64,000 nucleotides of DNA from an uncultured Acetatifactor sp. (GTDB lineage Bacteria > Bacillota > Clostridia > Lachnospirales > Lachnospiraceae). The translations under genes were made by a program, and so were the position numbers. Within the stretch, counting starts at the first letter, position 1, and every line of letters begins with the position of its first letter. Under the pieces are notes generated by a model. That model saw only the letters and a program-made list of their open reading frames with translations, was not told where the DNA came from and did no database searches. The stretch is from assembly GCA_934402375.1 (NCBI GenBank), contig CAKRUB010000003.1, positions 124,001 to 188,000 on the forward strand. Direction: 5' to 3'. Positions 42,581 to 53,595 of this stretch are shown here, one piece after another.

Positions 42581-45500
42581 GCCGTTTCCTCCAACAGCGG
42601 CTGCATTTTCTCCAACAGCTCCTCCGTCTTGTTCATAAGAAGCTCGGCATCGGTCTCCGCCAGTCCTGTTTTCTTATATTTGTAGGTAAATGACGGAATC
42701 CCGTAAGCGGTAAAGCTCAGATCCTTTCCGTACAGTGTGAGGATTTCCGGAATCTTCTGCGGATTTACGGCGGCATCCGGGCGGAATGTGAATACAATTC
42801 TCTCATTCTTGCCCTTGATCTCCGTCAGGTACAGCTTATGTGCCGCCACGCGGATCAGTGCAATCCGCAGCAGATTGTCCGCAGACTTCGGAATCTCTCC
42901 AAACCGATCCAGCAGTTCGTCCTTCATATCGTCGCGCTCGCGGATATTCTCAATCGCCGCGATCCTCTTATAAATATCCAGCTTCTGCACTTCATTGACA
43001 ATGTAGGTGGGCGGAATAAACGCATCCACATCCAGATCAACAAGTGTGGAAAAGTCCTCGATAACCTTGCCGCCCTTCAGCTTCTGCACCTCCTCGTTCA
43101 GCATCTTGCAGTACATGTCGTAGCCCACAGCCTCCATATGCCCGTGCTGTCTGACACCGAGAAGATTACCAGCGCCGCGGATTTCCAGATCGCGCATGGC
43201 AATTTTAAATCCGCTTCCCAACTCTGTGAACTCCCTGATGGCCTCCAGACGTTTTTCCGCCACTTCCTTTAGCATCTTATCACGCCTGTACATTAGAAAA
43301 GCGTATGCCGTCCTGTTGGAACGCCCGACACGTCCGCGCAGCTGATAGAGCTGCGAAAGTCCCATATTGTCCGAATCGTGGATGATCATGGTATTTACAT
43401 TGGAAATGTCCAGTCCGGTCTCGATAATCGTCGTTGACACCAGCACATCAATCTCCCCGTTGATAAAGTCATACATGATTTTCTCAAGCTCATGCTCCTT
43501 CATCTGCCCATGCGCAAAGGCGACCGTCGCCTCCGGCACAAGCTTGGCAATCTGAGCCGCGACATCCGCAATATTGTTGACACGGTTATAGACATAATAA
43601 ACCTGCCCGTCCCTCGCCAGCTCACGGGAGATTGCCTCCCGCACCAGCTCCTCATTATATTCACAGACAAAGGTCTGGATCGGCAGTCTGTCCTCCGGCG
43701 CTTCCTCGAGGACACTCATATCGCGGATACCGATCAGACTCATATGAAGTGTTCTCGGGATCGGCGTCGCTGTCAGCGTGAGCACATCCACATTTTCCTT
43801 CAGTTTCTTGATCTTCTCCTTGTGTGCCACACCGAAGCGCTGCTCCTCATCGATAATGAGAAGCCCGAGATCCTTGAATTTCACATCCTGCGACAGTACG
43901 CGGTGCGTCCCGATCACAATATCGACCATGCCCTTCTGCAGATCGGTAACCGTCTTCTTTACCTCCGACGTCGTCCTGAAACGGCTCATCAGCTCCACCC
44001 TGACCGGGAAATCCTTCATCCTCTGAACAAATGTGTTATAATGCTGCTGTGCAAGGATCGTCGTCGGCACAAGATATACAACCTGTTTTCCTTCCTGCAC
44101 TGCCTTGAAGGCAGCACGGATGGCAATTTCTGTCTTTCCGTAGCCGACATCGCCGCAGATAAGACGATCCATGATCCTGCTGCTCTCCATGTCCGCCTTT
44201 GTGTCCGCGATGGCATTCAGCTGATCATCCGTCTCCTCAAAGGGAAACATCTCCTCAAACTCTCTCTGCCAGACCGTATCCTTGCCAAAGCGATAGCCCT
44301 CCGTCGCCTGACGCGCCGCGTAAAGCTCGACAAGATCCTTTGCGACCTCGTTGACCGCCCCGCGCACCTTCGTCTTCGTCTTTTCCCATTCCTTCGAGCC
44401 CAGCTTGTTCAGCTTTGGGGTCTTCGCCTCAGCGGAAGCATATTTCTGAATGACATCCAGTCCGGTCGCAAGGACATACAGGTTGCCGCCGTCACGGTAC
44501 TCGATCTTGATGTAATCCTTGACGACGCCTTCCATTTCCACCTTTTCAATGCCCTTGTAGATTCCGAGTCCATGACTCTCATGAACCACATAATCCCCGA
44601 CCTTCAGCTCATTAAAGTCCTTGATCTTCTGTCCCTGATAGAGCTTCTTCTTCGCCTTCTTTTTCTTCTCCGCGCCGAAAATATCCGTCTCTGAGAGGAC
44701 GACGAAGCGTATCATGGGATATTCAAAGCCCTTCGCCACATGACCGTAATAGGTCAAGACCTCGCCCGGCTGCACCTCCCTGAAGGGATCCTCCGTATAC
44801 ACCGCCGAAATGTCCTGATCGCGCAGATCCTCCGCGAGCCGCTTCGCTCTGGTTCGTGAACCGGAAAGCAGCAGCACGCGGTACTTATTCCTCCGAAACT
44901 GCTTCAGATCCTTGACGAGCGCCTCAAAGCTGTTATTATAGGGCGCGATGCTTCTGGAGGCAATGTCAATCCGGCGCTCCGGTCTGAAATATCCGGTCTT
45001 TCCCTCCATCGTCGCAATCGTGACAACATTTCCGCGCTGAAGTCTCGCCGCTACCTCTTCCCCGCTGTAGAGAATGTCCATCTGCCCGGGAAGGATATAA
45101 CCCTTTTCCACCCTCTGCGCCATGCTCTCACGGAATTCCAGTTCCACCGCGTCTGCCTGCTCCTTGATACGGGCAGGCTCATCCATAAAAAAGACCGGCT
45201 CTGACATATGTGCCAGAAGCTCCGGAAGCGTCACCGTCTCCTCGTAAAAATAGCGGATATAGCCCTCCAGATTCACCTTGCTCTTCAACTCAGCCAGCTG
45301 TTCCTTCAGCTCGTTCACCTGCGTAGCAATCCGGTGTGCTTCCTCCGTCTTCATTGCATCCCTGAATTTTTTCTCCTGCTTTACAGCCTCCGCCTCCAGC
45401 TTTTTCAGCCCGGCGCGAATCCTGTCATCATCGAGGACAAACTCTGTCGCCGGAAACACCGAGACGCTCTCCAGCTTCTCGATCGACCTCTGGCTCAACA

Positions 45501-46113
45501 CATCGAAGCTCCGGATCGACTCCACCTCATCTCCCCACAGTTCAATACGGTAAGGATTTTCTTCCGTGAGATCAAAGATGTCAATGATGCCGCCCCTAAT
45601 GGAAAACTGCCCGGGATTCTCCACCTGATAACATTTTTCATAGCCGAAGGTCACCAGCTTTTCCGCTATGGCCCGCTCATCCAGCGTCCCGCCGCGTGCG
45701 ATGTCGATCACGTCCGTATCCCTGTCCCACAGAACAAGCGGCGACATCAGCGCTGCGAAAGTCGTCACGATCGTCAGCGGTTTGCGCTCCAGCAGGCGGC
45801 GCATTGTCCTGACCCGCTCTCTTACCAGCTGGTTTCCGTGAATATCCGCCTGAAAGAAAATGAGATCCTTCGCCGGATACAGCATGACATTTCTGTCATA
45901 AAACCGGTATTCCTCATAGATCTCGCGCGCCTTCAGATCGCTGTAGGTGACGATGGCTTTCACCTTCACGCCGTCGCTCAGCCCATATATCATATGCAGT
46001 TTCTGCGAATCCACGCAGCCGGTCAGTGCCACACAGCCCTTGCCCTTCCGCAGGGACTCCCTCAGACCCTCAAACTCCGCCAGCTCCCGAAGGGGCGATA
46101 GTAATGCCTGCAT
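42574..46113 (-). CDS. mfd: Transcription-repair coupling factor
   Basis: 1179 residues, normal for Mfd. It removes stalled RNA polymerase and recruits UvrA. The N-terminal UvrB-like part (about 1-350) is followed by the polymerase-binding module ([21 protein letters not shown] near 500), a RecG-type helicase with Walker [13 protein letters not shown] and DEEQRFG box, and the C-terminal domain. It lies just after pth in the same orientation (6 bases). Confidence 0.95.
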   Translation of the reverse strand: MQALLSPLRELAEFEGLRESLRKGKGCVALTGCVDSQKLHMIYGLSDGVKVKAIVTYSDLKAREIYEEYRFYDRNVMLYPAKDLIFFQADIHGNQLVRERVRTMRRLLERKPLTIVTTFAALMSPLVLWDRDTDVIDIARGGTLDERAIAEKLVTFGYEKCYQVENPGQFSIRGGIIDIFDLTEENPYRIELWGDEVESIRSFDVLSQRSIEKLESVSVFPATEFVLDDDRIRAGLKKLEAEAVKQEKKFRDAMKTEEAHRIATQVNELKEQLAELKSKVNLEGYIRYFYEETVTLPELLAHMSEPVFFMDEPARIKEQADAVELEFRESMAQRVEKGYILPGQMDILYSGEEVAARLQRGNVVTIATMEGKTGYFRPERRIDIASRSIAPYNNSFEALVKDLKQFRRNKYRVLLLSGSRTRAKRLAEDLRDQDISAVYTEDPFREVQPGEVLTYYGHVAKGFEYPMIRFVVLSETDIFGAEKKKKAKKKLYQGQKIKDFNELKVGDYVVHESHGLGIYKGIEKVEMEGVVKDYIKIEYRDGGNLYVLATGLDVIQKYASAEAKTPKLNKLGSKEWEKTKTKVRGAVNEVAKDLVELYAARQATEGYRFGKDTVWQREFEEMFPFEETDDQLNAIADTKADMESSRIMDRLICGDVGYGKTEIAIRAAFKAVQEGKQVVYLVPTTILAQQHYNTFVQRMKDFPVRVELMSRFRTTSEVKKTVTDLQKGMVDIVIGTHRVLSQDVKFKDLGLLIIDEEQRFGVAHKEKIKKLKENVDVLTLTATPIPRTLHMSLIGIRDMSVLEEAPEDRLPIQTFVCEYNEELVREAISRELARDGQVYYVYNRVNNIADVAAQIAKLVPEATVAFAHGQMKEHELEKIMYDFINGEIDVLVSTTIIETGLDISNVNTMIIHDSDNMGLSQLYQLRGRVGRSNRTAYAFLMYRRDKMLKEVAEKRLEAIREFTELGSGFKIAMRDLEIRGAGNLLGVRQHGHMEAVGYDMYCKMLNEEVQKLKGGKVIEDFSTLVDLDVDAFIPPTYIVNEVQKLDIYKRIAAIENIRERDDMKDELLDRFGEIPKSADNLLRIALIRVAAHKLYLTEIKGKNERIVFTFRPDAAVNPQKIPEILTLYGKDLSFTAYGIPSFTYKYKKTGLAETDAELLMNKTEELLEKMQPLLEETAQ

Positions 46114-46119
46114 CCCACT

Positions 46120-46689
46120 TTACACCTTTCTGTTAAACTCATTCATTGCCACGTCCGCGCCATTTGTGATGATCGTGCGGATCGCGTCTGCGGCTCTCAG
46201 CGCCGCCTCATTCATCACCGGTCGCTCCTGCGCGGAAAAATGTCCCAGCACATAATCCGCAAGATCCCAGCCCTTCGGCTTCTCGCCGACGCCGACCTTG
46301 ATTCTGATAAAGGAATCATGCCCTAAATGAGCAATGATATTCTTCAGACCGTTATGTCCGCCGGCGCTGCCCTTCTTCCTGACACGCAGTTGTCCGACCG
46401 CAAGGCTGATGTCGTCGGAGATTACGATCAGCTCCGTTGTCTCATCCACCTTGTAATAGTCGATCAGCTCCCGCACGCTCTCACCACTCAGGTTCATAAA
46501 AGTCACCGGCTTCGCCAGAATACATTTCTGTCCCGCTACAACTCCTTTTCCTATCACTGCCTTGTGCTTCTTCTCCAGCATCGCAATATTTTCCTGCTCC
46601 GCCAGCTTATCTATCACGTCAAAACCGATATTGTGCCTCGTGTTACTATATTCCTTCGCAAAATTTCCAAGACCTACAATAATGTACAT
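46120..46689 (-). CDS. pth: Peptidyl-tRNA hydrolase
   Basis: 189 residues. It cleaves peptidyl-tRNA released from ribosomes. The signature is GLGNFAKEYSNTRHNIGFDV with the catalytic His, followed by KPVTFMNLSGESV and SAGGHNGLKNIIAHLG. The start ATG 46689 follows the hairpin at 46761-46789. It forms the usual Firmicutes pair with mfd. Confidence 0.95.
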   Translation of the reverse strand: MYIIVGLGNFAKEYSNTRHNIGFDVIDKLAEQENIAMLEKKHKAVIGKGVVAGQKCILAKPVTFMNLSGESVRELIDYYKVDETTELIVISDDISLAVGQLRVRKKGSAGGHNGLKNIIAHLGHDSFIRIKVGVGEKPKGWDLADYVLGHFSAQERPVMNEAALRAADAIRTIITNGADVAMNEFNRKV

Positions 46690-46760
46690 CGCAAACGCTC
46701 TCTTTCTTCCAGATATTTCCCATCATAGCGGATTTTCCTCCGTCTTGCAACACATACCTA

Positions 46761-46789
46761 AAACAGCCGCGACATCTCTGCCGCGGCTG
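46761..46789 (-). terminator. Terminator between spoVG and pth
   Basis: Minus strand CAGCCGCG and CGCGGCTG form an 8-bp stem with a 10-base loop, followed by TTTT. It lies 17 bases after the spoVG stop and probably ends the glgC-glgD-spoVG transcript. Confidence 0.75.
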
Positions 46790-46805
46790 CCTTGGTCTCC
46801 ATATC

Positions 46806-47084
46806 TTACGCCCAATCCGGTTCCTGCATCGCCCTCTCATAATATTCCAGGATCACTCTCTGGATATTATCTCTGGTAGCAGTATTGATCGGATGCGCAA
46901 TATCACGGTATTCCCCATCGGATGATCTCTTGCTGGGCATTGCAATGAAAAGCCCCTTGTCACCTTCAATTACCTTGATGTCATGTACCACAAACTCATC
47001 ATCCAACGTGATCGATACAATCGCCTTCAGCTTCTTGCCTGTTGTCGATTCGACCTTTCTTACCCGAACGTCTGTAACCTGCAT
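46806..47084 (-). CDS. spoVG: Septation/sporulation regulator SpoVG
   Basis: 92 residues, full length. It starts [21 protein letters not shown], continues with [17 protein letters not shown] and [20 protein letters not shown], all hallmarks of SpoVG, a small DNA/RNA-binding protein affecting division, sporulation and gene expression. It follows glgD by 27 bases and precedes the terminator. The ribosome site is GGGGGAAAA. Confidence 0.95.
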   Translation of the reverse strand: MQVTDVRVRKVESTTGKKLKAIVSITLDDEFVVHDIKVIEGDKGLFIAMPSKRSSDGEYRDIAHPINTATRDNIQRVILEYYERAMQEPDWA

Positions 47085-47111
47085 ACATTTTCCCCCTTAG
47101 TTCGCTGCCCA

Positions 47112-48233
47112 TTACATAGAGTATCTCTCGTTCTTCTCCACAACGATACGCACCTTGCCGTCTTCTCCCACATAGCGCGAATTTGCGCGGATGGTATCGC
47201 GGCTCTCCACAATGCAGTTCTCTATGTAAGTATTGTCCCCAATATAGACATCATTCAGAATGATGGAATTCTTAATCACACAGTTATTTCCGATGTAGCT
47301 CTTCTTAAAGATGACAGAGTCTTCCACTACTCCGTTCACAATACAGCCACTGGAAATCAGACTGTTCTTCACCTGCGCTCCGACATTGTACTTTGCAGGC
47401 GGAAGATCATCCACCTTTGAATAAATATCCGGGTACTGCTTGAAGAAATAGTTCCTTACCTCAGGCTTAAGGAATTCCATGTTGGTGCGGTAATAGTCAT
47501 CCACGGAAGCAATATTTCTCCAATAGTCCTTGATCTTATATCCATAGATGCGCTTCAGATCCTTATAACGGATCAGAATATCCCTTACGAAGTCATACCA
47601 GTCTTCCGCAGCACACTTCTCGATCATCTCGATCAACTGGCGGCGGCGAAGCACATAGATGCCGCAGGAAATTGTATTCGTCTTTGCCTTGATGGGCTTC
47701 TCCTCAAACTCCTCTATGCGGTATTCCTCATTCATGCGCACTGTGCCGAAGCGCTCCACATTGGTTCCCGGCTCCATATCACGGCACACAACCGTAATAT
47801 CTGCCTTCTTCTCTATATGATATTCCAACACCTTATTGAAATCCAGCTTGTACACACAGTCGCCGGAAGCAATGACTACATAGGGTTCGTGGCTGTTCTT
47901 CAGGAACGAAATATTCTGGAAGATTGCATCCGCCGTTCCTCTGTACCAGTTGCTGTTCTCCGCCGTCACTGTCGGAGGCATTACAAACAGCCCTCCCTGT
48001 TTACGTCCAAAATCCCACCATTTTGAGGAGCTGAGATGCTCATTCAGGCTGCGCGCATTGTACTGTGTCAGCACGGCAACCTTCTGGATATGGGAATTGG
48101 ACATATTGCTCAGTGTAAAGTCGATGCTGCGGTAGCTGCCGGCAACCGGCATTGCACAGATCGCTCTCTTCTGGGACAGCTCCTGCATCCTGTGATTATT
48201 TCCGCCTGCTAAAACGATTCCGATTGCTCTCAC
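47112..48233 (-). CDS. glgD: Glucose-1-phosphate adenylyltransferase, GlgD subunit
   Basis: 373 residues, the non-catalytic partner of GlgC. The nucleotide-binding loop is changed to LAGGNNHRMQELSQKRAICAM, losing the GxGxRL and lysine of the catalytic chain. The left-handed beta-helix C-terminus (GNNCVIKNSIILNDVYIGDNTYIE) is kept. In other Firmicutes GlgD alters the regulation of GlgC. The start is 2 bases after the glgC stop. Confidence 0.93.
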   Translation of the reverse strand: MRAIGIVLAGGNNHRMQELSQKRAICAMPVAGSYRSIDFTLSNMSNSHIQKVAVLTQYNARSLNEHLSSSKWWDFGRKQGGLFVMPPTVTAENSNWYRGTADAIFQNISFLKNSHEPYVVIASGDCVYKLDFNKVLEYHIEKKADITVVCRDMEPGTNVERFGTVRMNEEYRIEEFEEKPIKAKTNTISCGIYVLRRRQLIEMIEKCAAEDWYDFVRDILIRYKDLKRIYGYKIKDYWRNIASVDDYYRTNMEFLKPEVRNYFFKQYPDIYSKVDDLPPAKYNVGAQVKNSLISSGCIVNGVVEDSVIFKKSYIGNNCVIKNSIILNDVYIGDNTYIENCIVESRDTIRANSRYVGEDGKVRIVVEKNERYSM

Positions 48234-48235
48234 TG

Positions 48236-49504
48236 TTATTCACCTGCCTTAATCAATGTTTTGCCGCTCGCAAGATAAGAATCTTCATAATCAGCAGCTG
48301 TCGTCACGCCGAAGATCACGGAATTCTTTCCAACGGTAATGCCATCCGGTATTACGCTCTTCTCTCCGACCGTCACAAGACCATGGTTATAGATATGAGG
48401 AGCCGTCTCATTCTCTGCCTCCTCGCCGATACCAAGCTTTACTCTATTCCCGATCTGTACATCCTCTGCCACGATCGCCTTATTCAGTTCGCAGTCCTCA
48501 CCGATCTGCGTCTGGTTCATGATAATGGAATCGCGGATCACGGTTCCCTTGCCGATCGTCACGCCGCAGCCGATGACAGAGTTATATACCTCGCCGTAAA
48601 TATCCGAGCCCTCGCCGATGATGCTGCGCTCAACCACGCTGTCCTTTGAAAGATACTGCGGCGGTTGGATCTCACTGCGGGTATAAATCTTCCAATATTC
48701 CTCATACAGGTTGAATTCCGGCACAATGTCGATCAGCTCCATGTTCGCTTCCCAGTAAGAGCTCAGGGTTCCGACATCCTTCCAGTATCCGGTGAATTCA
48801 TATGCATAAAGAGGCGCTCCCTTCTCATGGCAATAAGGGATTACATGCTTACCGAAGTCCAATGCCGGCTGATCTGCCATTGCAATCAGCGCTTCCTTCA
48901 GGGTCTTCCAGTTAAATATGTAGATACCCATACTTGCGAGGTTGCTTCTGGGATGCTCCGGCTTCTCCTCAAATTCGGTGATCTTCTTGTTTTCATCTGT
49001 GATCATGATTCCGAAACGGCTTGCCTCCTCGATGGGAACCGGCATAACGGCGATCGTAACCTCCGCATTGTTCGCCTTATGGAAATCAAGCATCACCTCA
49101 TAATCCATCTTATAGATGTGATCTCCCGAAAGAATCAGCACATAGTCAGGATTAAAGCTGTCCATGTATTCCAGATTCTGGTAGATCGCGTTTGCAGTAC
49201 CGGTATACCATTCACTGTTGGAGCTCTTCTCATAAGGAGGAAGCACCGTGACACCACCGATATTGCGATCCAGATCCCAAGGAATACCGATTCCGATATG
49301 CGTATTCAAACGCAAGGGCTGGTACTGTGTCAGAACACCGACTGTATCCACTCCGGAATTGATACAGTTGGAAAGAGGGAAATCGATTATACGATATTTT
49401 CCTCCGAATGCGACTGCCGGTTTTGCGACCTTAGAAGTCAACACTCCCAACCGGCTGCCCTGTCCACCTGCCAACAACATGGCAATCATCTCTTTTTTTA
49501 TCAT
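48236..49504 (-). CDS. glgC: Glucose-1-phosphate adenylyltransferase, catalytic subunit
   Basis: 422 residues. Makes ADP-glucose for glycogen. The nucleotide loop [22 protein letters not shown] is intact, as are the [11 protein letters not shown] metal site and the sugar-binding FEEKPEHP. A beta-helix C-terminus follows. It is the first gene of glgC-glgD-spoVG. Glycogen synthase and branching enzyme genes are not in this window. Confidence 0.95.
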   Translation of the reverse strand: MIKKEMIAMLLAGGQGSRLGVLTSKVAKPAVAFGGKYRIIDFPLSNCINSGVDTVGVLTQYQPLRLNTHIGIGIPWDLDRNIGGVTVLPPYEKSSNSEWYTGTANAIYQNLEYMDSFNPDYVLILSGDHIYKMDYEVMLDFHKANNAEVTIAVMPVPIEEASRFGIMITDENKKITEFEEKPEHPRSNLASMGIYIFNWKTLKEALIAMADQPALDFGKHVIPYCHEKGAPLYAYEFTGYWKDVGTLSSYWEANMELIDIVPEFNLYEEYWKIYTRSEIQPPQYLSKDSVVERSIIGEGSDIYGEVYNSVIGCGVTIGKGTVIRDSIIMNQTQIGEDCELNKAIVAEDVQIGNRVKLGIGEEAENETAPHIYNHGLVTVGEKSVIPDGITVGKNSVIFGVTTAADYEDSYLASGKTLIKAGE

Positions 49505-49548
49505 GTCATCACCTCTGTCTAGCCTTTTACCGATTATCCGGTTTTTTA

Positions 49549-49577
49549 ATTATAACACAGTTGAAAACGAAAGTGAA
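49549..49577 (-). promoter_or_regulatory. Promoter of glgC-glgD-spoVG
   Basis: Minus strand TTCACT (49577-49572), 17-bp spacer, TATAAT (49554-49549), 45 bases before the glgC ATG. The surrounding 268-base gap to murC is AT-rich. Confidence 0.6.
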
Positions 49578-49700
49578 TATTTATCACCAAAAAAATTTAG
49601 CGTTTTTAAAATTTTATGGTAAGATTTCACATATTTTTTACACAATTAAAAGCTTTATTGTACAATTACGACTCTTATTCACAAAACGTATTTTTTCTGT

Positions 49701-49729
49701 TTGTTTTTTTCGCCCATACTGCTTATAAT
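49701..49729 (+). promoter_or_regulatory. Promoter of murC
   Basis: TTGTTT (49701-49706), 17-bp spacer, TATAAT (49724-49729), 43 bases before the murC ATG. Confidence 0.65.
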
Positions 49730-49772
49730 AGTTACATACAATGATGTAAGAAACAGTAAGGAAGTGCAACCT

Positions 49773-51155
49773 ATGTATAAAATTGATTTCAATGCTCCCT
49801 GCCACGTTTACTTCGTCGGCATAGGAGGCATCAGCATGAGCGGGCTTGCCGAAATCCTCCATCAGGAAGGTTTTACCGTATCCGGCTCCGACTGGAAGGC
49901 TTCCGGGCTCACACACGCTCTGGAAGAAAAGGGCATCTCCGTAAAATATGGGGAAAATGCCTCGCACATCACTTCAGATATCGACTGCGCCATTCTCACC
50001 AGCGCGGTCAAAGAGAGCAATCTTGAGTTTCAGGCGATCCGTGAGCAGGGAATACCGTGGCTTTCCCGCGCCCAGCTTCTCGGTCAGTTAATGAAAAATT
50101 ACAAAACTTCCATTGCCATAAGCGGCACCCATGGCAAAACTACCACCACATCGATGATCAGCGAAATACTGCTCAGCGCCGGTGTCGATCCGACCCTTTC
50201 CATCGGCGGAATGCTGAAATCCATCGGTGGCAATATCCGCGTAGGCGGCAATCAGTGCTTTGTTACGGAAGCCTGCGAATACACAAACAGCTTCTTAAGC
50301 TTCTTCCCCACGATCGGTCTTATTCTTAATATAGAAGAAGATCATCTGGACTTTTTTAAGGATCTTGCCGATATACGCCATTCCTTCCGGAAATTTGCGG
50401 AACTGATCCCCTCAGACGGCTGTCTCATTATCAATGCGGACATTCCCGATTACGCTGAGATTACAGGGGGCCTGTCCTGCCGTATCATAACCTATTCCGT
50501 GAACGGTGCGGCGGCTGATTACCGTCCCTCGGACATCACCTATGACAGCTTCGGTCATCCCTCTTTTGTACTGCACGATTCCGCCGGAGGGACTGAGACG
50601 TTTTCCCTGAAGGTTCCCGGAATCCACAATGTGAGCAATGCCATGGCTTCCATCGCTCTTGCCGACTATCTCTCCGTCAGCAGACAGGTGACTGCCGAGG
50701 CTCTGCAAGCCTTTTCCGGAACAGACCGGCGCTTTGAATATAAGGGTTCCATCGGCGGAGTCACTGTAATAGATGATTATGCACACCACCCGACAGAAAT
50801 TACAGCAACTTTGTCCGCGGCGAAGAATTATCCGCACAAAACGCTCTGGTGCGTCTTCCAGCCGCATACCTATTCGCGGACAAAAGCATTTTTAAAGGAC
50901 TTTGCCAGGGCGCTTTCACTGGCTGACAGAGTTGTGCTTGCAGACATTTACGCTGCCAGGGAGACGGACACTCTCGGCATCAGCTCCGAGGATCTCCAGC
51001 GTGAGATCAGGGCGCTCGGGCACGAGTGCTACTATTTTCCTTCCTTTGACGAAATCGAAAATTTCTTACTGGAAAAATGCATAAACGGTGACATGTTGAT
51101 AACTATGGGTGCCGGTGATGTCCATAAAATTGGGGAAAATCTTCTCGGTCAATAG
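49773..51155 (+). CDS. murC: UDP-N-acetylmuramate--L-alanine ligase
   Basis: 460 residues from ATG 49773 (AAGGA upstream). Adds L-Ala to UDP-MurNAc. FVGIGGISMSGLAEIL is the N-terminal nucleotide site, AISGTHGKTTTTSM the ATP loop, and DDYAHHPTEI the C-terminal signature. It is oriented towards the DnaA-box cluster and dnaD. Other mur genes are at 4.6-7.2 kb. Confidence 0.95.
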   Translation: MYKIDFNAPCHVYFVGIGGISMSGLAEILHQEGFTVSGSDWKASGLTHALEEKGISVKYGENASHITSDIDCAILTSAVKESNLEFQAIREQGIPWLSRAQLLGQLMKNYKTSIAISGTHGKTTTTSMISEILLSAGVDPTLSIGGMLKSIGGNIRVGGNQCFVTEACEYTNSFLSFFPTIGLILNIEEDHLDFFKDLADIRHSFRKFAELIPSDGCLIINADIPDYAEITGGLSCRIITYSVNGAAADYRPSDITYDSFGHPSFVLHDSAGGTETFSLKVPGIHNVSNAMASIALADYLSVSRQVTAEALQAFSGTDRRFEYKGSIGGVTVIDDYAHHPTEITATLSAAKNYPHKTLWCVFQPHTYSRTKAFLKDFARALSLADRVVLADIYAARETDTLGISSEDLQREIRALGHECYYFPSFDEIENFLLEKCINGDMLITMGAGDVHKIGENLLGQ

Positions 51156-51290
51156 TTTTCCACAATATCCACAGACAAAATTTATTTTTTCCTTTTTTTG
51201 TCTGTGGATATTTGTTTTATTGTTGTGGATAAACTCTGGGCTTGTCCTCTGGTATTCTCATTTTTATCCACAATATCCACAATATCCACA
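51156..51290. promoter_or_regulatory. DnaA-box cluster with 17-bp inverted repeat
   Basis: Seven 9-mers related to TTATCCACA in 135 bases. Perfect boxes: 51224-51232 (reverse) and 51264-51272. One mismatch: 51156-51164, 51165-51173, 51203-51211 (reverse), 51273-51281, 51282-51290. The last three are head-to-tail with no gap, as are the first two. AATATCCACAGACAAAA (51164-51180) and its perfect complement (51196-51212) flank a T-rich 15-base spacer. The cluster begins directly after the murC stop and lies 129 bases before dnaD. The inverted repeat could also act as a murC terminator. Confidence 0.8.
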
Positions 51291-51418
51291 GTTTTTTGCA
51301 CCGCATTTTCCATTCAGCGGATTCGGGATTTTGACTATTTCCTTTTCAGATGCCTTATGCTATACTTTGTCTACTGCGGAAAATTGTCCGTTATATTTTA
51401 AAAAGGGAAGTGTAACTG

Positions 51419-52504
51419 ATGGCACGTTTAACGATTTATAAGGATAATGATGTGGATTCCACTGTTGTGTCCAATCTTTTTATTGATGAATATATGAAGG
51501 ATGCCAATGACGCACAGTTGAAGGTCTATCTTTATCTGCTCCGCATGATGAATGCACATCTGGCTACCAGTGTGTCTGATATTGCGGACAAGTTTAACCA
51601 CACCGAAAAGGAAGTGGTTCGTGCCCTCAAATTCTGGGAAAAGAACGGGCTCTTAACGCTTGATTTCGATGAGGACAAGACCCTTGTCGGAATCCATATC
51701 CGCGATCTGAACACCGCTGACAGCGCAAAGAGCCGCCGCGAGGAGGTCTCCTCCTTTGTCCCCGTTCCGGCTGCAACTGCACAGGCTGCTACCGTTCCGG
51801 CGGTTCCAGTTCCCGAGCCATTGGACAACCCCTTTGAAAAGCCCGTCTATTCTGCCGATCAGCTGAGAGAATTTAAGAATCGTCAGGATACGGCACAGCT
51901 TCTCTTCATCGCCGAGTCCTATATCGGGAGACCGCTGACGCCATCCGAGATGAAGACGATCCTGTATTTCAAGGATGTACTGCATTTTTCCGATGACCTC
52001 ATCGATTACCTTCTCCAGTACTGCGTTGACCGCGGGAAAAAGGACTTTAAATACATAGAAAAGGTTGCTGTCAACTGGGCAGAATCCGGTATCACAACAC
52101 CGAAGCAGGCGCAGAAGGTTTCCACTCGCTATGACAAGAATGTCTATGCGATCATGAACGAGCTCGGCAAAAATGGCTCTCCGACCCAGAAAGAAGCGGA
52201 ATATATTACGCGCTGGATCAATGAATACGGTTTTGCCAACGACATCATCTTTGAGGCCTGCGAACGCACTGTCATGGCAACTGACAAGAACCGTTTTGAA
52301 TATGCCGAGCGTATTCTTCAGAACTGGCACGAACAGAATGTACACCATAAATCCGACATCTGTAAAATAGACGAACTCTATCAGCAGCGCAAAAAGAGTT
52401 CCACCGCGACTGTGGTTACAAAACCGCATGCAAACCGCTTTAACCAGTTCTCCCAGAACACCTATGACTTCGATGCGCTGGAAAAAGAGCTTTTGAGTAA
52501 TTAA
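51419..52504 (+). CDS. dnaD: DnaD-domain replication initiation protein
   Basis: 361 residues. N-terminal winged helix (about 1-100, with LKVYLYLLRMMNAHLATSVSDI), a proline/alanine-rich linker (about 110-140), and a DnaD/DnaB-type C-terminal domain with IGRPLTPSEMKTILYF and YIEKVAVNWAESGITTPKQA. A second DnaD-like repeat follows (about 240-300). It helps DnaA recruit the helicase loader at origins. It lies 18 bases before the helicase-loader gene. The symbol follows the domain; strict orthology to B. subtilis dnaD or dnaB is uncertain. Confidence 0.85.
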   Translation: MARLTIYKDNDVDSTVVSNLFIDEYMKDANDAQLKVYLYLLRMMNAHLATSVSDIADKFNHTEKEVVRALKFWEKNGLLTLDFDEDKTLVGIHIRDLNTADSAKSRREEVSSFVPVPAATAQAATVPAVPVPEPLDNPFEKPVYSADQLREFKNRQDTAQLLFIAESYIGRPLTPSEMKTILYFKDVLHFSDDLIDYLLQYCVDRGKKDFKYIEKVAVNWAESGITTPKQAQKVSTRYDKNVYAIMNELGKNGSPTQKEAEYITRWINEYGFANDIIFEACERTVMATDKNRFEYAERILQNWHEQNVHHKSDICKIDELYQQRKKSSTATVVTKPHANRFNQFSQNTYDFDALEKELLSN

Positions 52505-52522
52505 GAGACAAGGAGAATCGCC

Positions 52523-53509
52523 GTGGCACTAAACAACGCCCAATATGAGTCTATTATACGCGACTATGAGAATATCCGGGATGCCAACCGGCATACTCTG
52601 GAATCTCGCAAAGCCGAGGTATACCAGGCTGTTCCCGAATACCGGGAGCTGGAGGATTCCATCAGCACCCTTTCCGTCTCAGCCGCAAAAGCGATGCTCG
52701 CCGGAGATGACAATGCCCGCGACCGGCTTCATGACAGTCTGCTCCATATCAGGCAACGCCAGCAGGCTCTTCTGACCTCTGCGGGTCTGCCTGTAGATTA
52801 CCTGAAACCGATCTATCGCTGCCCCGCATGCGAGGACACCGGATATATCACGGACGAAAATAATCTGAAGCAGAAATGCAGTTGTTTCCGCCAGCGTGAA
52901 ATTTCTATTCTGTATTCACAATCAAATATTCAGGACATGATTTCCCGAGAAAATTTCTCAACGCTTTCCACTGAATATTATCAGGGCGAGGATCTACGGC
53001 GCTTTGAGTCCGCTGTGGATTTATGCCGGAATTTTATAAAAAACTTTAATCAGGACTACCACAATATTCTCTTTTATGGTACAGTAGGTACGGGCAAAAG
53101 CTTTTTATCAGGCTGTATTGCAAAGGAACTGATTGACAAAGGATATTCTGTCATTTACTTCAGTTCTTCCGGTCTTTTTGACATGCTTGCCCGATATTCC
53201 TTTGATTATAAGGAAAAGGAAGCCCTGCAGGATTTCTGTGAAGATATCTATGGCTGCGATCTGCTGATTATTGATGACCTCGGAACCGAGATTACCAATA
53301 CCTTTGTCTCCTCACAGCTGTTCTCCTGTCTCAATGAACGGGGACTGCGCAAAAAGGCGATAATCATTTCCACAAATCTGAGTTTAGAGGAACTCCGTGA
53401 CCGCTATTCGGATCGCATCTTTTCCCGGATCACCAGCTCCTTCTCTCTGTGTAAGCTGACCGGGCAGGATATCCGTATCTGCAAGAAGCGCAACAGACAG
53501 CGCCAATAG
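52523..53509 (+). CDS. DnaC/DnaI-type helicase loader
   Basis: 328 residues, AAA+ ATPase. An N-terminal helical part with a zinc-binding pattern CPACEDTG...CSC (about residues 95-120) is followed by Walker A GTVGTGKSFL, Walker B LLIIDDLGTE and an arginine-finger region DRIFSRITSS. It loads the replicative helicase. IstB from transposons is a close relative, but the zinc domain and dnaD neighbour mark a chromosomal loader. Start is GTG 52523 after AAGGAGAATCGCC. Confidence 0.9.
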   Translation: MALNNAQYESIIRDYENIRDANRHTLESRKAEVYQAVPEYRELEDSISTLSVSAAKAMLAGDDNARDRLHDSLLHIRQRQQALLTSAGLPVDYLKPIYRCPACEDTGYITDENNLKQKCSCFRQREISILYSQSNIQDMISRENFSTLSTEYYQGEDLRRFESAVDLCRNFIKNFNQDYHNILFYGTVGTGKSFLSGCIAKELIDKGYSVIYFSSSGLFDMLARYSFDYKEKEALQDFCEDIYGCDLLIIDDLGTEITNTFVSSQLFSCLNERGLRKKAIIISTNLSLEELRDRYSDRIFSRITSSFSLCKLTGQDIRICKKRNRQRQ

Positions 53510-53595
53510 ATATGCACTTATCCGCTATCTGGATATGCAGGCAAATGTTTCAAAGCATAATGATTTAATTGAAAAAGAAAAGTGAGGATGTATTC

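Noticed and set aside
51156..51290. The chromosomal oriC itself
   Set aside because: No dnaA, dnaN, rpmH or gyrase genes are nearby in the window, and DNA-unwinding features are limited. A DnaA-regulated site is the safer reading.
52523..53509. IstB helper of an IS21-type insertion sequence
   Set aside because: The N-terminal zinc-binding domain, length and dnaD neighbour fit the chromosomal helicase loader, and no istA or terminal repeats are seen.
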